Assembly: GCF_030506255.1 (NCBI RefSeq)
Contig: NZ_CP113431.1
Coordinates: forward strand, 868,001-932,000
Origin: Nocardioides sp. Arc9.136
GTDB taxonomy: Bacteria; Actinomycetota; Actinomycetes; Propionibacteriales; Nocardioidaceae
Direction of reading: 5' to 3'
Length of the DNA stretch: 64,000 nt
Position 1 is the first letter of the stretch. Each line of letters begins with the position of its first letter. The position numbers and the translations under genes are program-made. Below the pieces are notes generated by a model that searched no databases, was not told the origin of the DNA, and worked only from the letters and a program-made list of their open reading frames with translations. Below, piece by piece: positions 58,127-64,000 of this stretch.

Positions 58127-59287
58127 ATGTCCTTGAAGTTCCACTGGTTCCTGCCCACCAACGGCGGCGACGGCCGCCAGGTCGTCGGCGGCGGTCACGG
58201 CGTGTCCGCCGGCGCCTCCGGCCGGCCCGCGACCGTGCCGTACCTCGGCCAGATCGCGCGCAGCGCCGAGCAGCTCGGCTTCGAGGCGGCGCTGACCCCG
58301 ACCGGCGCCTGGTGCGAGGACGCCTGGGTGTCCACGGCGATGCTGAGCAGCCTCTCGGAGCGGCTGAAGTTCCTCGTCGCGTTCCGCCCCGGCCTGACCG
58401 CGCCGTTCCTCGCCGCGCAGATGGCGGGCACGTTCCAGAACCTCTCCGGGGGCCGGCTGCTGCTCAACGTCGTCACCGGCGGGGAGAGCCACGAGCAGCG
58501 GATGTTCGGCGACTTCCTCGACAAGGACGGCCGCTACGAGCGCTGCGACGAGTTCCTCCACATCGTCCGCGCGCTCTGGCGCGGCGAGACGGTCAACTTC
58601 ACCGGCAAGCACCACTCGGTGGAGGACGCCGTCCTCGCCCAGCGCCCCGACCCGCTCCCGGAGATCTACTTCGGCGGGTCCTCGCCCGCCGCCGGCCGGG
58701 TCGCGGCCAAGCACGCCGACGTCTACCTGACCTGGGGCGAGCCGCCGGCCGCCGTCGCCGAGAAGATCGACTGGATCAAGGGCCTGGCCAAGGAGGAGGG
58801 CCGGGAGCTGCGGTTCGGCATCCGCCTCCACACCATCGCCCGCGACACTTCCGAGGCCGCCTGGGCCGAGGCCGACCGGCTGCTCGCCGGCATCGACGAC
58901 GAGCAGATCGCGAAGGTGCAGGCGGGCCTCAGGCGCAGCGAGTCCGTGGGCCAGCAGAAGATGCTCGAGCTCAACGGCGGCAGCAAGGAGGGCCTCGAGA
59001 TCCACCCGAACCTGTGGGCGGGCGTCGGCCTGGTCCGCGGCGGCGCCGGCACCGCGATGGTCGGCAGCCACAGCGAGATCGCCGACCTCGTCGAGCAGTA
59101 CGCCGCGGTGGGGATCGAGGAGTTCGTCCTCTCCGGCTACCCGCACCTGGAGGAGTCCTACTGGTTCGGCGAGGGCGTCCTGCCCGAGCTCACCCGCCGC
59201 GGCCTCTGGCAGCACCCGGCGCCGCAGGCGACGGCGTCCGCCGCGGTGCCCTTCGGTGCGGCCGGCGGCAGCAGGGCCGCGTCGTGA
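58127..59287 (+). CDS. ssuD: FMNH2-dependent alkanesulfonate monooxygenase (SsuD-like)
   Basis: 386 residues of the luciferase-like monooxygenase family. Start KFHWFLPTNGGDGR, GARSAEQ-like helix, TPTGAWCEDAW (the Cys is a known SsuD position), KFLVAFRPGLTAPFLAAQMAGTFQNLSGGRLLLNVVTGG, and the C-terminal FVLSGYPHLEESYWFGEGVLP. SsuD desulfonates alkanesulfonates to aldehyde and sulfite with FMNH2. AGGAG lies upstream. It overlaps the reductase at 59284 by GTGA, matching the ssuE/ssuD partnership. Confidence 0.92.
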   Translation: MSLKFHWFLPTNGGDGRQVVGGGHGVSAGASGRPATVPYLGQIARSAEQLGFEAALTPTGAWCEDAWVSTAMLSSLSERLKFLVAFRPGLTAPFLAAQMAGTFQNLSGGRLLLNVVTGGESHEQRMFGDFLDKDGRYERCDEFLHIVRALWRGETVNFTGKHHSVEDAVLAQRPDPLPEIYFGGSSPAAGRVAAKHADVYLTWGEPPAAVAEKIDWIKGLAKEEGRELRFGIRLHTIARDTSEAAWAEADRLLAGIDDEQIAKVQAGLRRSESVGQQKMLELNGGSKEGLEIHPNLWAGVGLVRGGAGTAMVGSHSEIADLVEQYAAVGIEEFVLSGYPHLEESYWFGEGVLPELTRRGLWQHPAPQATASAAVPFGAAGGSRAAS

Positions 59288-59787
59288 CCGTCGCCGTCGT
59301 CGTCGGCAACCCCAAGCCGGCGTCGCGCACCCTCACCGCCGCGACGTACGTCGCCCGCGAGCTGTCCGGCGCCGAGCCGGACCTCGTGGTCGACCTCGCG
59401 GTCCTCGGCCCGGCGCTCCTCGACTGGTCCGACGCGGAGGTGCGCGGCCTGGTCGAGGCGGTCGGCGCCGCGGACCTGGTCGTGGTCGCCAGCCCGACGT
59501 ACAAGGCGACCTACACCGGGCTGCTGAAGCTGTTCCTCGACCGGTTCTCGACCACCGGCCTGCGGGGCGTGGCCGTGCCGCTGATGCTGGGCGCCGGACC
59601 GGCCCACGCGCTGGCCCCCGAGCTCGCGCTGCGGCCGCTGCTGGCCGAGATCGGCGGCACCGTGCCGACCCGGGCGCTCTACGTGCTCGACGACCTCCAC
59701 GACGACCCCGCGGCGTACGCCGAGTGGCTGGCCGAGGCCCGCCCCCGCGTCGCCGCCGCCCTCACCCGGACAGGAGCACCCGCATGA
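59284..59787 (+). CDS. NAD(P)H-dependent FMN reductase (SsuE-like)
   Basis: 167-residue flavodoxin-fold reductase: start VVVGNPKPASRT (phosphate-binding loop), VVVASPTYKATYTGLLKLFLDRF near residue 75 (FMN-binding and dimer motif of SsuE/MsuE), and VPLMLGAGPAHALAPELALRPLL. It would supply FMNH2 to the SsuD and SfnB-like monooxygenases. It overlaps its neighbours on both sides (GTGA and ATGA). Confidence 0.9.
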   Translation: MTVAVVVGNPKPASRTLTAATYVARELSGAEPDLVVDLAVLGPALLDWSDAEVRGLVEAVGAADLVVVASPTYKATYTGLLKLFLDRFSTTGLRGVAVPLMLGAGPAHALAPELALRPLLAEIGGTVPTRALYVLDDLHDDPAAYAEWLAEARPRVAAALTRTGAPA

Positions 59788-60317
59788 CCGCGACCCCCGA
59801 CCCGCTCGCCAGCGTCACCGCGCTGACCACGAACCAGGACCTCGACCCGACCCGGCTGCGCGAGGCGTTCGGGATCTTCCCGACCGGCGTCGTCGCGGTG
59901 GCCGCCGAGGTCGACGGGGAGCCGGTCGGCCTCGCCGCCAGCTCGTTCACCTCCGTCAGCCTCGACCCGCCGCTGGTGTCGTTCTCGGTCGCCAACACCT
60001 CCAAGACGTGGCCGGCCCTGCGCCGCGCGGGGCACCTCGGCGTCACGATCCTGGCCTCCCACCAGGGCACGATCTGCCGCCAGCTCGCCGGACCGGTGGA
60101 GCAGCGCTTCGCCGGTGTCGGGCTGCACACCACCGAGGACGGCGCGGTGCTCCTCGACGAGGGACTGGCCCGCTTCGACTGCTCCATCCACGAGGAGGTG
60201 GTCGCCGGCGACCACACCCTGGTGCTGCTGCGCCTGCACGCCGTCGAGAACGCCGACACCTCGCTCCCGCTGGTCTTCCACCGCTCGGCCTTCGGGCGCC
60301 TGGAGGCCAGCGCCTGA
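59784..60317 (+). CDS. flavin reductase-like domain protein
   Basis: 177 residues with the flavin_reductase split-barrel pattern: LREAFGIFPTGVVAVAAEVDGEPVGLAASSFTSVSLDPPLVSFSVANTSKTWP, LGVTILASHQG, and GDHTLVLLRLHAVE. It is a second FMN/FAD reductase in the operon; such short-chain two-component reductases often serve DszC/SfnB-type enzymes while SsuE serves SsuD, so the duplication may reflect two partners. Overlap ATGA; CAGGAG precedes the ATG. Confidence 0.9.
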   Translation: MTATPDPLASVTALTTNQDLDPTRLREAFGIFPTGVVAVAAEVDGEPVGLAASSFTSVSLDPPLVSFSVANTSKTWPALRRAGHLGVTILASHQGTICRQLAGPVEQRFAGVGLHTTEDGAVLLDEGLARFDCSIHEEVVAGDHTLVLLRLHAVENADTSLPLVFHRSAFGRLEASA

Positions 60318-60347
60318 GCGGTCCCCGCCCCGGCATAGCCTGGCGGC

Positions 60348-61712
60348 GTGGGTAGTCCTCGCCGCACCGTCGTCGTCGGGGCCGGCATTGCCGGCCTGAC
60401 CGCCGCACACGACCTCGTCGCCGCCGGCGACGAGGTCGTGGTGCTCGAGGCCTCGGACGCCGTCGGCGGCAAGATCCGCCGCCAGGAGGTCGGCGGCACG
60501 CCCGTCGACGTCGGCGCCGAGGCGATGCTGAACCGCCGACCGGAGGGCGTCGACCTCGCCCGCGAGGTCGGCCTCGAGGTCGAGCACCCCGCCCTCGCCG
60601 CGTCCCGGATCTGGACGCGCGGCGACCTGCGGCCGCTGCCGCGCTCCCTCATGGGCGTCCCGCTCGACCTCGACCAGCTCGCCGCCTCCGGGGTGCTGAG
60701 CGAGCAGGGCCTCGACCGGGTCCGCGCCGAGCCGTCGCTCGGGCCCGATGCCCTCGAGGGCGACGTCTCCGTCGGCGACCTGGTCGACCGCCGGTTCGGC
60801 GCCGAGGTCACCGACCGCCTGGTCGAGCCGCTGCTGGGCGGGGTGTACGCCGGGCGGGCCCGCGAGATCTCCGCCCGCGCCGCCGTCCCGCAGCTGGTCA
60901 CCTACGCCGCCCGCGGCTCGGTCCTCGAGCAGGCCGCCGGGGTCCCCACGACGTACGACGCGCCCGTCTTCGCCGGCATCGCCGGCGGGATGGGGCGGTT
61001 CCCCGAGGCGCTCGCGGCCCGGCTCCCGGTCCGGCTGGGGGTGACGGTGCGCGGCCTCGAGCGCCGGCCGGACGGCGGCTTCGTGCTCACCTGCGGCCCG
61101 ACCACGGCGCCCGAGCGGGTCGAGGCGGACGCGGTGGTCCTGGCCACCCCGGCCGCCCCGGCGTCCCGGCTGCTCGCCGCGGTCGCGCCGGTCGCGTCCG
61201 TCGAGCTCGCCGGCGTGGAGACCGCGTCGGTGGTCGTGGTGACCCTCGCCTACCGCGTCCAGGACGCCGCCCCGGTCGTCGGGGCCGGCTCGTCGGGCTT
61301 CCTGGTGCCGCCGGTCGAGGGGCGCCGGATCAAGGCCTCGACGTTCTCCTTCGCCAAGTGGGACTGGGTCCGCGCCGCCGGCGCCGAGCAGGGCCTCGTC
61401 CACCTGCGCACCTCGCTGGGCCGGCACGGCGAGGAGGTCGCCCTGCAGGCCTCCGACGAGGAGCTCGTCGCCTGGTCGCTGGCCGACCTCGCCGACGCCA
61501 CGGGCCTGGCCGCCGCCCCCGTCGACGTGCACGTGCAGCGCTGGGGCGGGGGACTGCCGCAGTACGCCGTCGGCCACCTCGACCGGGTCGCCCGCATCCG
61601 GGCCGCCCTCGACGCCGTCCCGGGCCTGGTCGCCTGCGGTGCGTCGTACGACGGCGTCGGCATCCCCGCCGTCATCGCCTCCGCCCACCGGGCGGTCCGG
61701 GAGCTGGGCTAG
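60348..61712 (+). CDS. hemY: protoporphyrinogen/coproporphyrinogen III oxidase
   Basis: 454 residues. FAD motif VVVGAGIAGLTAAHDLVAAGDEVVVLEAS near residue 8, VGAEAMLNRRPEGVDLAREVGL, VEPLLGGVYAGRAREISARAAVPQL near 160, FSFAKWDW near 335 and the C-terminal GVGIPAVIASAHRAV. This is the HemY/CgoX family; in actinobacteria it usually oxidises coproporphyrinogen III in the coproporphyrin branch. Gene order hemE-hemY is typical, but here the sulfonate genes intervene and no hemQ follows within the window. Confidence 0.93.
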   Translation: MGSPRRTVVVGAGIAGLTAAHDLVAAGDEVVVLEASDAVGGKIRRQEVGGTPVDVGAEAMLNRRPEGVDLAREVGLEVEHPALAASRIWTRGDLRPLPRSLMGVPLDLDQLAASGVLSEQGLDRVRAEPSLGPDALEGDVSVGDLVDRRFGAEVTDRLVEPLLGGVYAGRAREISARAAVPQLVTYAARGSVLEQAAGVPTTYDAPVFAGIAGGMGRFPEALAARLPVRLGVTVRGLERRPDGGFVLTCGPTTAPERVEADAVVLATPAAPASRLLAAVAPVASVELAGVETASVVVVTLAYRVQDAAPVVGAGSSGFLVPPVEGRRIKASTFSFAKWDWVRAAGAEQGLVHLRTSLGRHGEEVALQASDEELVAWSLADLADATGLAAAPVDVHVQRWGGGLPQYAVGHLDRVARIRAALDAVPGLVACGASYDGVGIPAVIASAHRAVRELG

Positions 61713-61713
61713 G

Positions 61714-61784
61714 TCCCGGCACCGGGCCGGCGCGGGCCGGGACAGGGTCTGCCCGCTTGTCCCTGGGCCGCGGGACAGCGGGCC
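61714..61784 (+). terminator. two successive hairpins after hemY
   Basis: First stem GTCCCGGC/GCCGGGAC (61714-61721 with 61737-61744, 15-nt loop). Second stem of 12 bp with one bulged base (61752-61764 with 61773-61784, 8-nt loop). They start 2 bp after the hemY stop and end 15 bp before the next start, so they could end hemY transcription and also shape the leader of the next gene. Confidence 0.6.
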
Positions 61785-61799
61785 CGGGAACCTCCCGGC

Positions 61800-62537
61800 A
61801 TGACGACCACCACCACCACCACCCACCCGGTCCGCACCGACCTCCACCGGGGCTCCGTGCCGGCCACCCCCGACCACGACGGCCGCAGCGGCGCCCGTCC
61901 CACCCGCCACTGGGCGCTCGCCGGCGTCGGCGCGGGCCTCGCCGGCATCGGCGCGATCGTCGCCTCCGGCCTCGTGGACGCGGTCTACGACCCCGACCTC
62001 CAGGGCGACGCCGCCGCGATCGCCGACCGGCTCGCGACCCAGCGCGAGGCGGCGTTCGTGTTCCACAGCCTCGCGCTGGTGAGCGCCGTGCTGCTCCTCG
62101 TCTTCGCGGCCGGCCTGCTGCGCCGGCTGCGGCAGGGGAGCGGCAGCGAGGCCCTGGCCCCGATGGTCGCGTTCGCCGGGCTGGCCGGGACCGCGGTCGT
62201 CCAGGTGATCGGCACCAGCCTGGACACCGAGTTCCTCTTCGGGCTGCCCCAGCAGGACGTGCTCGTCGACAGCAACGTCGTGATGTACGGCCACTTCATC
62301 GGCACCGTGCCGTGGTGCTGGGTCCTCGCCGGGCTCGCCGGCCTGGCGCTGCACGCCGCCGGGCGCGCCGGTGCGGTGCCGCGCTGGCTCGGCCGGACCG
62401 GCCTGGTCCTCGGCGGCCTGACCCTGCTCGTCGGCATCTCGCCCCTGCAGTACCTCGCCGGCATGGTCGGACCGGTCTGGCTCCTCGTGACCGCGCTCGG
62501 CTTCGCGCTCGGCGACAAGGCGCACCGGGCCGCGTGA
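61800..62537 (+). CDS. polytopic membrane protein, function unknown
   Basis: 245 residues. The first residues are encoded by an ACC-rich run (poly-Thr), then a polar stretch and six hydrophobic segments (about 38-58, 78-105, 118-138, 165-185, 200-220, 222-240). It resembles DUF4386-type proteins in layout (segments, LDTEFLFGLP and SNVVMYGHFIGTVPW), but I do not assign it firmly. A strong hairpin follows the stop. Confidence 0.68.
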   Translation: MTTTTTTTHPVRTDLHRGSVPATPDHDGRSGARPTRHWALAGVGAGLAGIGAIVASGLVDAVYDPDLQGDAAAIADRLATQREAAFVFHSLALVSAVLLLVFAAGLLRRLRQGSGSEALAPMVAFAGLAGTAVVQVIGTSLDTEFLFGLPQQDVLVDSNVVMYGHFIGTVPWCWVLAGLAGLALHAAGRAGAVPRWLGRTGLVLGGLTLLVGISPLQYLAGMVGPVWLLVTALGFALGDKAHRAA

Positions 62538-62555
62538 CCACCTCCACCTCCACCA

Positions 62556-62590
62556 CTGCCGGTTCGGCCCCACGGGGGCCGGACCGGCAG
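62556..62590 (+). terminator. 16-bp hairpin after the membrane protein gene
   Basis: A stem of 16 pairs (15 Watson-Crick plus one G-U) with a 3-nt ACG loop, positions 62556-62571 and 62575-62590. It lies 18 bp after the stop at 62537 and 12 bp before the GTG of the sensor kinase, so it is terminator for the first and/or a leader hairpin that could mask the second gene's ribosome site. Confidence 0.75.
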
Positions 62591-62602
62591 CACACTGTCC
62601 CC

Positions 62603-64000
62603 GTGACCCAGGCCGTGTCGCCGGACCCGAGCCCCAGCCGCGCGGCGGCGCGCTGGCTGGTCCTCGCCCTGCCCGTGGCCTGCGCAGCCGGGGTGGCGCT
62701 CGCGGTGTGGCTCGAGCAGCGGCTGCCCGACCGGATCCCGGGCGACGGGCTCGCGCCGGGGCCGGGGTGGAGCACCGGCCTCACCGGCCTGGTGCTGGCC
62801 ACCCTCGCGGCCGTCGTCCTCCGCCACGACCGCAGGCAGGGGCTCGGCTGGGCGCTCGCCTGGTTCGGGGTGTTCTGGACCCTCGACGGCATCTCCGAGG
62901 CGTGGTTCCGCACCGGCCTCGACAGCGACGAGCCCCTGCCGCTGATGACGTTCACGGCCTGGTTCCTGCTCCGCTTCACCTCGCTGCTCCCGGTCACCGT
63001 CGCCGTGGTGGCGCTCCTCTTCCCGACGGGCCGCTTCCTGCCCGGACGCTGGGGGCTGGCCGGCAAGGCCGCGCTGGGCGTGATGCTGCTCGGCTCGCTG
63101 GTCTACGTCGTCGCGCCCTCCGGCGGCTTCGACGACGTGGGGCGGCTCCCCGTCGGCGCCGACCCCGACCCCACCACCCTCACGGCGCTCGCCCCGGTCG
63201 CCGACCAGCTCCTGGCCCTCGCCGGCACCGCCTCGGTCCTCGCCCTGCTGGTCCCGGTGGCCACCGTCGTGGTCCGGCACCGCCGGGCGGTGGGCCTGGA
63301 GCGCGACCGGATGCGCTGGCTGCTCTGGGGAGTCTCGGCGGTCGTGCTGCTCGCCGTGCTCACCCTGCTGGTCGACGTGGGGCCGGTCGAGCCGTACCTC
63401 TTCTTCGTCGACGTCTGCCTGCTCCCCGCCGCGATGACGGTGGCCGTCGTCGCGCCGCGCGTGGTCGACGTGGACGCGCTGCTCGGCCGGACCCTCGCCT
63501 ACGGCGGCCTGTGGACCGCGCTGCTCGTGGTCGACCTCGCCGTGGTCGCCGCGCTCACCTCCGTGCTCGGCGACGCGCTGGCCCAGCGCGAGGTGGTCGG
63601 GGTCGTGCTGCTGCTGACGGTGCTCCTCTACGGGCCGCTGCGCCTGCGTGCGCAGGCCCTCGCCCGGCGGCTGCTGCTCGGCCGGCGCGACGACCCGTAC
63701 GACGTGGTGGCCGGCCTCGCCTCGGGCCTGGAGACCGCGGACGAGGGCACCGAGCAGCTCGCCGTGGTCGCCGGCGCCGTGGCGCGGGCGTTCGGGGTGC
63801 GGTACGTCAGCGTCGAGGTCGACCGGCCCGGCGGCGAGCGGGTGACCGCGACCCACGGCCAGCAGCCGGCCGAGACGCGCGTCCTGCCGATCACCTACCG
63901 GGACGCGGAGGTCGGCCGGCTCGTCCTGCCCGCCCGCGGGCTGCGCAGCCGACTGACCCGCCGCGACGAGCAGCTGCTCGCCGACCTGGTGCGCCAGGCC
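62603..64000 (+). CDS. membrane sensor histidine kinase, N-terminal part (cut by window end)
   Basis: From the GTG at 62603 the open frame runs 466 codons to the window end. The first 350 residues hold about nine hydrophobic segments (starting with WLVLALPVACAAGVALAVWL); then RRLLLGRRDDPYDVVAGLASGLE and a GAF-like stretch (AVVAGAVARAFGVRYVSVEVDRPGGERV, LPITYRDAEVGRLVLPAR), ending RRDEQLLADLVRQA just where a HisKA_3 region would follow. This is the layout of actinobacterial NarL-type sensor kinases. There is no clear ribosome site before the GTG because of the hairpin. Partner regulator is outside the window. Confidence 0.8.
   Translation, partial: MTQAVSPDPSPSRAAARWLVLALPVACAAGVALAVWLEQRLPDRIPGDGLAPGPGWSTGLTGLVLATLAAVVLRHDRRQGLGWALAWFGVFWTLDGISEAWFRTGLDSDEPLPLMTFTAWFLLRFTSLLPVTVAVVALLFPTGRFLPGRWGLAGKAALGVMLLGSLVYVVAPSGGFDDVGRLPVGADPDPTTLTALAPVADQLLALAGTASVLALLVPVATVVVRHRRAVGLERDRMRWLLWGVSAVVLLAVLTLLVDVGPVEPYLFFVDVCLLPAAMTVAVVAPRVVDVDALLGRTLAYGGLWTALLVVDLAVVAALTSVLGDALAQREVVGVVLLLTVLLYGPLRLRAQALARRLLLGRRDDPYDVVAGLASGLETADEGTEQLAVVAGAVARAFGVRYVSVEVDRPGGERVTATHGQQPAETRVLPITYRDAEVGRLVLPARGLRSRLTRRDEQLLADLVRQA

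Noticed and set aside
60348..62537. hemQ (chlorite dismutase-like) following hemY
   Set aside because: The next gene is a multi-pass membrane protein without the HemQ fold or motifs.
1..64000. tRNA, rRNA, CRISPR arrays, insertion sequences
   Set aside because: No cloverleaf, regular spaced repeats, transposase or terminal inverted repeats with target duplications seen by reading the sequence; a tRNA/Infernal search would be decisive.

Overview
The window is very GC-rich (by eye above 70%), densely packed DNA from an actinobacterium, most probably Nocardioides or a close relative in the Nocardioidaceae. Supporting signs are the strong G/C bias at third codon positions, many GTG starts, 1-4 bp ATGA/GTGA/TGATG gene overlaps, and actinobacterial markers: DUF3000 next to an RNase D and hemE, corynebacterial-type GlgA divergent from GlgC, DUF3618/holin-X membrane operon, DUF4349 lipoprotein, a DinB2-type polymerase, and a KstR-type steroid operator. 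I see no rRNA, tRNA, CRISPR array, prophage, transposase or integrase. About 69 protein genes are supported, two of them cut by the window ends.

Layout. 1-1509: a pair of acyl-CoA dehydrogenases. 1625-3627: a VOC protein divergent from an aldo/keto reductase and rhodanese lipoprotein, with two copies of a palindromic repeat between them. 3627-7275: rRNA methyltransferase RlmC, a small Cys-rich winged-helix-like protein, DUF2237, DUF6629 and a hydrolase. 7281-9202: gluconate kinase and gluconate permease. 9267-11372: a tight block with two related unknown proteins around a DksA-like zinc finger and a phosphoesterase. 12611-15118: divergent glycogen genes glgA/glgC. 15132-21299: DNA glycosylase and secreted proteins (phosphodiester glycosidase, CocE-type hydrolase apparently starting at CTG, metzincin), then an orphan beta-class DNA methyltransferase. 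21317-28769: wax ester synthase, FUSC membrane protein coupled to a DinB2-like polymerase, carboxylate-amine ligase, DUF402, ThrE exporter.

28797-36492: a TetR-controlled Baeyer-Villiger-type monooxygenase/SDR pair, ornithine aminotransferase, and a PhoPR-like two-component system with a PhoP-box-like repeat in its own promoter. 36497-43855: FAD oxidoreductases, a three-gene membrane/envelope operon, a GT39 mannosyltransferase-like protein, and a KstD-family steroid dehydrogenase behind a perfect KstR-type operator. 43960-49065: HrpA helicase, a hypothetical, a 24-codon ORF and a PemK/MazF-like protein. 49862-54485: orphan solute-binding protein, RNase D, DUF3000 and hemE. 55606-60317: a LysR regulator divergent from a sulfonate/sulfone-use operon (SfnB-like, SsuD-like, two flavin reductases) that sits between hemE and hemY. 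60348-64000: hemY, a membrane protein and a truncated sensor kinase.

The most notable non-coding theme is that the longer gaps between convergent genes (31897-31978, 38103-38175, 54549-54632) are each filled by a long, unrelated, imperfect inverted repeat, probably bidirectional terminators or REP-like palindromes. I did not find a clear new defence or mobile system. The best leads are the DinB2 polymerase with a non-aromatic steric gate, the coupled micro-ORF/PemK pair, the orphan methyltransferase, the 28-bp repeat pair and the CTG-initiated secreted hydrolase.
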